Shown here in pieces: positions 58,310 through 64,000 of a stretch of 64,000 nucleotides of DNA. How positions within the stretch are numbered: position 1 is the first letter of the stretch; every line of letters begins with the position of its first letter. The notes below the pieces were generated by a model. That model did not search any database. It was not told where the DNA came from and saw only the letters and a program-made list of their open reading frames with translations. The stretch comes from Bostrychus sinensis (Eukaryota > Chordata > Actinopteri > Gobiiformes > Eleotridae), in assembly GCA_020698575.1 (NCBI GenBank), contig CM036244.1:1157501-1221500 (forward strand). Reading direction: 5' to 3'. Made by a program: the position numbers and the translations under genes.

Positions 58310-59537
58310 GTCAGTGAAGATGAGCTACTCTAGTCCCCAGCCCTGGACTCACCAGGGCTCGTCCAGTTCAGTGACAGATTTAATGTTGTTTTGTAGACCA
58401 ATAGCAGAAGGAAGCATCTCTATGAACTTCTTTACCTTAATTAAGCAATTTCAGAGTCTGTGTGATGGCTAAAGACGTTGTTGCAGGGTGAAAAAAAGCC
58501 CCCTGCAGCGTCCCCTGGTGAAGCTTGGTGAAAAAAAAAAAAAAACAGCCTTGTGAGAATGGGAGAACCGACCCTGTGTCTCTGAAGTTGTGGGTCTGGT
58601 CCCGGGTCAGCCACAACAGCAAGTCAAAGATGGTTTTATTTAAGGGTGCTCCGATCGATTAAAAATAGAGTGATTGGTGATCAGAAGGGACGATCGAATT
58701 GCAACAAACACGTGAGGCTCTCACATTTCCTGTCCTGCAACTCTGGTTTGATTAAACAGCAGTAGCAGTTATTCTAGCAGTGTTTTTAAGTTGAGCCCGG
58801 GTTATAACGAACACAAACCTGCCCTGGAGGCGCTGCTTTGTGTCCCCGCTGTGTCCCCGCCTGCTTTAGGAGCGCACGGGACAGAACCGAGGAGCAGCAG
58901 TGAGTTTATTTGCAAACACCAACGTAAATAGAGCTACAGCTAACCCGCTAACAGTTACGTTAAAAGGATTAAGAAAGTTCAGAGTCTGCCTGTGTCTTGT
59001 TGCGCGGAGAAAACTGTGCGTTTTGTGGCTTAAACTGCACCAAACGGCTGCTGATGGAGAGAGAAAGTAAAAAGGCAGCCCATGTGTCCCCCGTGAGTCT
59101 GAGAGGAGCAGCTTTCATCGTTGTCTTCTCTGCTCTTGTGCACGTTTTCTTTGTTCAGACGTTGTCAAAACTGGCTGCAGGAGCTGTCTGCTCTAAGTCC
59201 ACTGTGTTTCAACCTGGTTTGAATGTGCCTTTATTCAGTAAGTTTTTGAAAGCTAAGTCTGCTGTTTATATGGCTGTGTAATGTTGCAGGCTTATTTGTT
59301 GTAAAAACCATCACAATATAGAAAATGCTGTCACCACTGAAATTTCATTTTGAGATTTCTTCATGCGAAACTGGAGTTATTTCTCCTGTATCAGACCCTT
59401 TAAATACCAATGAGTTTCAGAGAGTAAAACTGATAGTTTATTAGTGTAAAATGTATACAGATGATTGCTCTTTTGTCAGCAATCTTGGTCTTTTTGGAGA
59501 TAAATTTTGTGTTTTTAATTAAATAAAATGTTTTCAA
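58310..59537. other. Intron 9 start, mostly unassigned
   Basis: Begins with the exon 9 donor. A short hAT-like end (AGGGTGCTCCGATCGATT) lies at about 58643. Frames at 58997-59281 and elsewhere have no domain. No exon 10 is visible. Confidence 0.4.
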
Positions 59538-59770
59538 CTTTTCTTCACTCTCTGTCTGCTGGACATAATCAACCCCGGCCGCGGTGCTGCATTTGAGAGT
59601 AAACTTTTATGATTTTTGGCAAAAAGTTGCTGTATCGATTATCGATACAGTGTTGAATCGTATCGAATCGTATTGTTCCTAATTAGCCAATATCGTTCTT
59701 GAATCGTATCGGAACACTTCGAATCAATACATATTGTATATTTGCACAAACGTATCCTTACACCTCTAAA
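59538..59770 (-). mobile_element. hAT-like family G copy
   Basis: CTCTGTCTGCTGGACATAAT, TTTTTGGCAAAAAGTTGCTG and GTATCGATTATCGATACAGT match 35716-36150 inverted; ends near CGTATCCTTACACCTCTA. Confidence 0.75.
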
Positions 59771-60648
59771 AATGTGACCTAAAAAGGCAACAAAACCAGC
59801 AAAGTTACGTGGTTCCCCTTTAAGGTCCTGTTTTTTTTTTTTTACAACCGTTCCTGTTACAATATGATTAATTCCTGTCCTTTCCATTCAAAATTTGTGG
59901 AATAATTTGTTCATAGAAGTTGGAAAATTATGAGTGAAGCTTAAGTTCATGTTGTGATCTTCTGAGGCCAAAGAACAGAAGCACTTAGACATGTTAGGTT
60001 TGGGGTTTATTACACTTTTCCAACAACGTCTAAATAAATCTTTTGACAGTCATGGTTGCGCAGCCCGAGACGGTTAATCTGACATTTCCAGACTCTGAAT
60101 ACTGAAAACGTCTGTGTGTCCCAAACACGCCGCATTATGGGAGAAACAATCCCTCGCTTGTGCAGACGAACTGAAGAAGGGCTCTCTGTTTCTGAGGCGT
60201 CTCGAGTTTCAGGTCCACGCAGACAAAGTGAGCTCAGGTAGAGAGGCCGGACCGGACCGGAACAACCGCCGCCTCTGTTGTAGACGGGACGAGAGGGGGG
60301 GGTAGAAGGTAGGAAGAGAAGAGAAAGTGACGTTTAGGGGAGAGTTGATAAATTATGTAATGTCGTTTGTGTTATTATGTCAGCTACAGCAGCTCACAAC
60401 AATCTGGGGTCGCCACAGCAAACCTCCGCCTCCTGTGTGCAGTGATTTGCATACTTTTTTTGTTTTTTGATTGAATATATTTATTATATTTACAATATGC
60501 AAAAATTGGGCAGATAAAAAATAAAACTGAAATTAATTTAAAGAGAGACAAAAAATAATAATGATAAATGAAAAATATAAACACAATATAGATACACACA
60601 AATACAAGTCATTCCAACTTAATCAAAATATGAATTCATTAATGTTAA
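59771..60648. other. Unassigned intron 9 sequence
   Basis: A frame at 60114-60305 and AT-rich sequence from 60440 have no recognised domain or repeat. Confidence 0.35.
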
Positions 60649-61382
60649 AGTTACACTGTGTAAGATTCCCGGTCTTGCGCCTCTAGAGGCCACAGGTGCC
60701 ACTGCACCGTCGCAAAACGTAAACACTAGGGCCCCTCCTCCTTCTGAAACTGTGCGAGCGTGCGTCTATTTCCATCATTGTTTCAACTTTAGTTGACCTG
60801 CTGCTACCTTTGGAAGTTTGGACTGGATCTTCTATAGAGTTAGCGCTAGCGTTAGCTTATCAACAAATATCACACAGTGATCGCAGTAAAAACAACTAAT
60901 AACTGTATGAAAAAGCACATTCTAAAGAAAAAATAAAGAGGCTAATTTACCTGCCCAACAATAAAGAAACAAAAACGTGATCCGATTTGCAGCCTTCTCT
61001 GTCTCTCATCTGACGCCAGCGAGCAAAAGTCTGTCCGATGTTGACTCTTGTCTGCGATCTGGTGCGGTCCCTTTCACATTTTCTTTTTCTTGCCTCGTCC
61101 GACATTGTCTTCATCTTCTTGTGTCCTTCGGCCCTGACGAACTGGCGAAAATAACAACGCTAAAAGTAGCTTCCTGGTTATACTGCGCCTCAAGTCGTTC
61201 CCTGTCACGTGACTCTTCCTCAACAGCGGAGCGCTCCCGGCCAAGTTGCGAGGGCGGTTTCTCAGAACAGAAGCCCCGCTCGCAGCAACAGATCGCGCCT
61301 CAGGCCTTATAATCGCTCAAAAAATCACAAAAACAAGTCAGTATGCCCCACATATTTAGGAGAAAAGTTACACAGTGCAACT
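60649..61382. mobile_element. TTAA-flanked DNA transposon (piggyBac/Kolobok-like MITE)
   Basis: Ends AGTTACACTGTGTAAGATTC and AAAGTTACACAGTGCAACT are inverted. Both are flanked by TTAA (60645-60648, 61383-61386). 734 bp. The interior includes CTCTAGAGGCCACAGG and a GC-rich segment with a 111-codon frame (60977-61312) that has no transposase motif. Confidence 0.8.
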
Positions 61383-61444
61383 TTAAATTATTTTCTTAGT
61401 CTTGTTTTTTGGCATCTTTAATTTCTGCCGAGTCCATTTGTGCG

Positions 61445-61945
61445 CAGTGGTTCTCAACTGGTCTAGATCCGGGACCCACTATCACCCTAAAATGACAAGC
61501 CGCGACCCAAATAAGAGATATTTAAACAAATCAAATGTACTGACCCTGAGACAGACTAAGGTCAGAATATCTCAGTACGCCAACACAAAAAGAACACATT
61601 CAACAAGCGAGTGACGATGCTCGAGAGGGAACTGTTGCCTTCTGCACGCTATTGATGCAGTTTAATATGAAACCAAAATGCATGAAATAAAGTGCAATAC
61701 AAAAGTATTCAAGTATATAAGAAATATTTTTCTTATGATGAATGTTTCAGAGGTAAACACAGAAAGACATTGTGCTTTGGGAGAATTAAGCAGTGCTCAC
61801 TTCAACCATAGGTGCAACAGTAAGATACAATTTTTATTCATCTTTTTTTTTTTTCTTTTTTTTTTGGCCAAGCCCCACGACCCAAATGGTTGAAAATGGT
61901 TCCGCGACCCACCTTTGGGTCCCGACCCACCAGTCGAGAATCACT
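61445..61945. mobile_element. hAT-type MITE (CAGTGGTTCTCAAC ends)
   Basis: Ends CAGTGGTTCTCAACTGGTCT and CCAGTCGAGAATCACTG are inverted repeats. Next to them, CCGGGACCCACTATCACC pairs with TGGGTCCCGACCCACC. The flanking 8-mers do not match. A T-rich tract lies at about 61843-61865. Confidence 0.75.
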
Positions 61946-62190
61946 GCATTAGTACATTTGACAAGTCAGTCTTTCTTGGAAATTCCATAAAAGGGTCCAA
62001 ATGACGTGAAAATCCACTTTGCATTAACGTTATTAAAAATATTAAATTTTTCTGTGTTTTCTAAAGCATTGAAATGCTGTTACATACACTGGCATAAAAA
62101 GGGTTAAAATTCTGAAAATAATTAAATATGTGGTATTTATGATAAGGGCAAGTTGATTAAAACATTTATGCCAAAAAAAGTAGAAGAAAA

Positions 62191-62452
62191 TAGGGCTGCA
62201 CGATATGGGGAAAACATGCGATATTTGATAACTATGTTGAAAATTGTGATAATGATATTATTGTGATATTTGAAAATAGAGCCTACTTTTGGAACATAGT
62301 AAGTTAAATTCACTACATTTCACAAAAATGTAAGTTCCTGTATTTACAAGTCAAAAAGTCGTTATTGCGATATATTTAGATTCTTGCGATACAGATATTG
62401 CGTTTGCTGATATTGCGATAACGATAATTTTGCGATATATTGTGCAGCCCTA
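62191..62452 (+). mobile_element. hAT-type MITE family A, internally deleted (262 bp)
   Basis: Ends TAGGGCTGCACGATATGG and ATATTGTGCAGCCCTA. Flanks GAAGAAAA/GAAAAAAT are a weak duplication. About 185 bp of the core is missing, with different breakpoints from the 41587 copy. Confidence 0.9.
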
Positions 62453-62519
62453 GAAAAAATATAAATGTATAAATTTTTAATGATGTTTTGTGACGGGGAC
62501 ACTTTTGTCTCTGAACAGG

Positions 62520-62710
62520 AGCAACGTAACTTTGGCAACTAATTGAGGCACAAGGGTTAAAATTAAGACGTCAGACTGGGACTGAGGTCTGGTCGAGTCT
62601 CTGCGAGTCTTTAATCCTCCCACACTCACAGATTTCTGGGCTGATGACTCCCTGCAGCCAGAGCTGACTGGGGCAGACTCAACACAACTGTAAAATGTGG
62701 TAAAATTGGC
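62520..62710 (-). repeat. Dispersed repeat with a shared reading frame (copy 2)
   Basis: The minus-strand frame reads FTTFYSCVESAPVSSGCRES then SAQKSVSVGGLKTRRD, parallel to 14360-14530. Family unknown. Confidence 0.6.
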
Positions 62711-62794
62711 CAAAAACTCATCTGGTGTGTCACTGTCCAGGGCCGCTGATGGAACAGGCTTCAGTCACCCACAGCCCCAACAGCAGTCAACATG

Positions 62795-62926
62795 AGATGA
62801 CTGAAAGTATCAAACACTTAGTAGCTTTAGCTGTAGTAGCTTGGTACTTTCTGAATAACTTTCTCAACCTTTTTTATTTTACGTTTTCTGCAGTTCATTT
62901 TTTTTAGACCTCTTGCATTTTACTCA
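62795..62926 (+). repeat. Direct repeat, left copy
   Basis: ATGACTGAAAGTAT, GTAGTAGCTTGGTACTTTCT, GAATAACTTTCTCAACC and CTGCAGTTCATTTTTTTTAG recur at 63621-63740. The two copies bracket a hAT-like element. Confidence 0.85.
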
Positions 62927-62931
62927 GAGGT

Positions 62932-63620
62932 GGAAATACATTTCTTTGCTTAAGTAAAAGTACAGATAATGGAGCAAAAATTTACTCAAGTAAAAGTATG
63001 ACCTTAAAATTTCTACTTAAGTAAAAGTATAGCCACACTTTATTTTACGCTACACTTTTTACATTGTATCTACCTCATTAATTACAGTGTAACTAACTGT
63101 AATAACATGTAACTACATTGTACTTACATGATGGAATTAAGTGTAAGGGTTAGTTAATGCCATCATGTAAGTACAATGTAGTTACCTGTTGTACCCAAAT
63201 GTACGTTGTAAACTACTACTACTGCTACTACTACAAGTAAAAAAGTAAAAGTATTTGGCACAGACTCAGCTCATGAATGAGTTAAATGTGAGGGATTTTG
63301 CTGATTCCAGATGAAATGAACAAACTGCTGCAGTAGAAGAGACTGAATCTGTCGCTGAGCTCTGAGCTCTTTATTATTCTGATGTTTCTAAAGCAGTACT
63401 ACTTTACTGCATCTGTTATATTTAAGTACTGTGTGTCTACAACAAGGGTACGACAAAAACACAGGATTTTAAACCAAAACTCAAAAGCAAACTCAGAAAT
63501 ACAGCAGAGTAAAAAGTACAGATACTTCCCCTTGTAAAATCTATTTAGGAAATTACAAATACAAGAAAAAAAAATGTACGTAAGTAAAGTAACGAAGTAC
63601 TTTTGTTACATTCCACCACT
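62932..63620. mobile_element. hAT-like element (AGAGGTGGAA ends) with internal palindrome
   Basis: Starts CAGAGGTGGAAATACATTTC and ends GTTACATTCCACCACT, inverted at the tips. AAGTAAAAGTA words at both ends are typical of a fish hAT family. A palindrome lies at 63105-63192. No transposase frame. Confidence 0.65.
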
Positions 63621-63740
63621 AGATGAATGACTGAAAGTATTTGAATGTAGTAGCTTGGTACTTTCTGAATAACTTTCTCAACCTTTTTTATTTTACCTTT
63701 TCTGCAGTTCATTTTTTTTTTTTAGACCTTTTGCATAAAA
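63621..63740 (+). repeat. Direct repeat, right copy
   Basis: Same sequence as 62795-62926 with small differences (a longer T run and TTTTGCATAAAA instead of TCTTGCATTTTA). Confidence 0.85.
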
Positions 63741-64000
63741 CTTGCTGCTCCAATACACAAAAGCACAAGTCAGCACGGTTAACTTGTTAAAAATGTGTTT
63801 AGCCGGTAAGCTACAGGTCAAAATTTCCTTTCTTTTTCTTTTTACCAACCTTTGCGTGAAAACCGGTCAAAGCTGTCCTCACCTGTTTCCATCAGACAGT
63901 GGTGGTTTGTATTCTGCAGCTGTTCACTCAGACCAAACTCATTCAAAAACACGACACTAGAGCCGCAATTTTACACAAAAGGCACCGCTCAGAGGACGCC
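63741..64000. other. Unassigned end of window (intron 9)
   Basis: A 72-codon frame at 63742-63960 has no domain. No WWC exon is recognised before the window ends. Confidence 0.35.

Noticed and set aside
722..58309. Assignment to WWC2 or WWC3
   Set aside because: KYDPDILKAEI and SSHTS-like words resemble WWC2, but the N-terminus (MPRxELPLPEGWEEARDFDG), TKPLTFADCI and the LKDGF...LW linker fit WWC1 better. Synteny and a phylogeny are needed to be certain.
62795..63740. LTR retrotransposon
   Set aside because: Direct repeats are present, but there is no TG/CA end, primer-binding site, polypurine tract or gag/pol sequence between them.

Overview
The window comes from a vertebrate nuclear genome, almost certainly a teleost fish. 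It has split coding exons with GT/AG borders, a dense load of teleost-style hAT, Tc1 and pogo-like DNA transposons, SINE/LINE fragments, and long micro- and minisatellites. There are no operons and no bacterial features. All assignments were made by reading and from memory of protein families; no database search was run.

One host gene is supported: the 5' part of a WWC-family gene on the + strand, best matching WWC1 (KIBRA). Nine coding exons were read with consistent splice phases: 722-840, 30682-30791, 31566-31769, 32884-32960, 34927-35006, 47334-47463, 56292-56438, 56548-56618 and 58064-58309. They give about 394 residues: two WW domains, then coiled-coil and linker segments of this Hippo-pathway scaffold. 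The C2 domain and C-terminus lie beyond position 64000. Intron 1 is about 29.8 kb, intron 5 about 12.3 kb and intron 6 about 8.8 kb. Positions 1-721 look like a GC-rich promoter/5' leader with upstream ATGs.

Nearly everything else is intronic repeat. Family A is a 430-450 bp hAT-type MITE with about 13 copies and, in most complete copies, recognisable 8-bp target duplications. Family B is a second hAT MITE starting TAGGGCTGCAAC. Families C, D, E, F, G and I are smaller hAT-like groups. Family P is a TA-flanked pogo/Tigger-like element that keeps the acidic C-terminal coding end of a transposase. There are two sizeable Tc1-like elements (4773-7267 and about 48160-49177), a TTAA-flanked element (60649-61382), a CACTG-ended foldback element (28111-29534), and assorted SINE/LINE pieces. 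Many are nested, which gives relative insertion ages.

The most unusual objects are satellite arrays that seem to grow out of transposons. A 12-bp array of about 118 units lies inside the Tc1-like transposase reading frame at 5359-6783 and keeps the frame open. Two 11-bp minisatellites (1308-3023 and 45381-46914) share capping motifs and a flanking motif, as if carried by one repeat family. A third array (53650-54415) has a unit resembling a segment of MITE family A. I see no new enzymatic or defence system; the novelty is in repeat birth and nesting.
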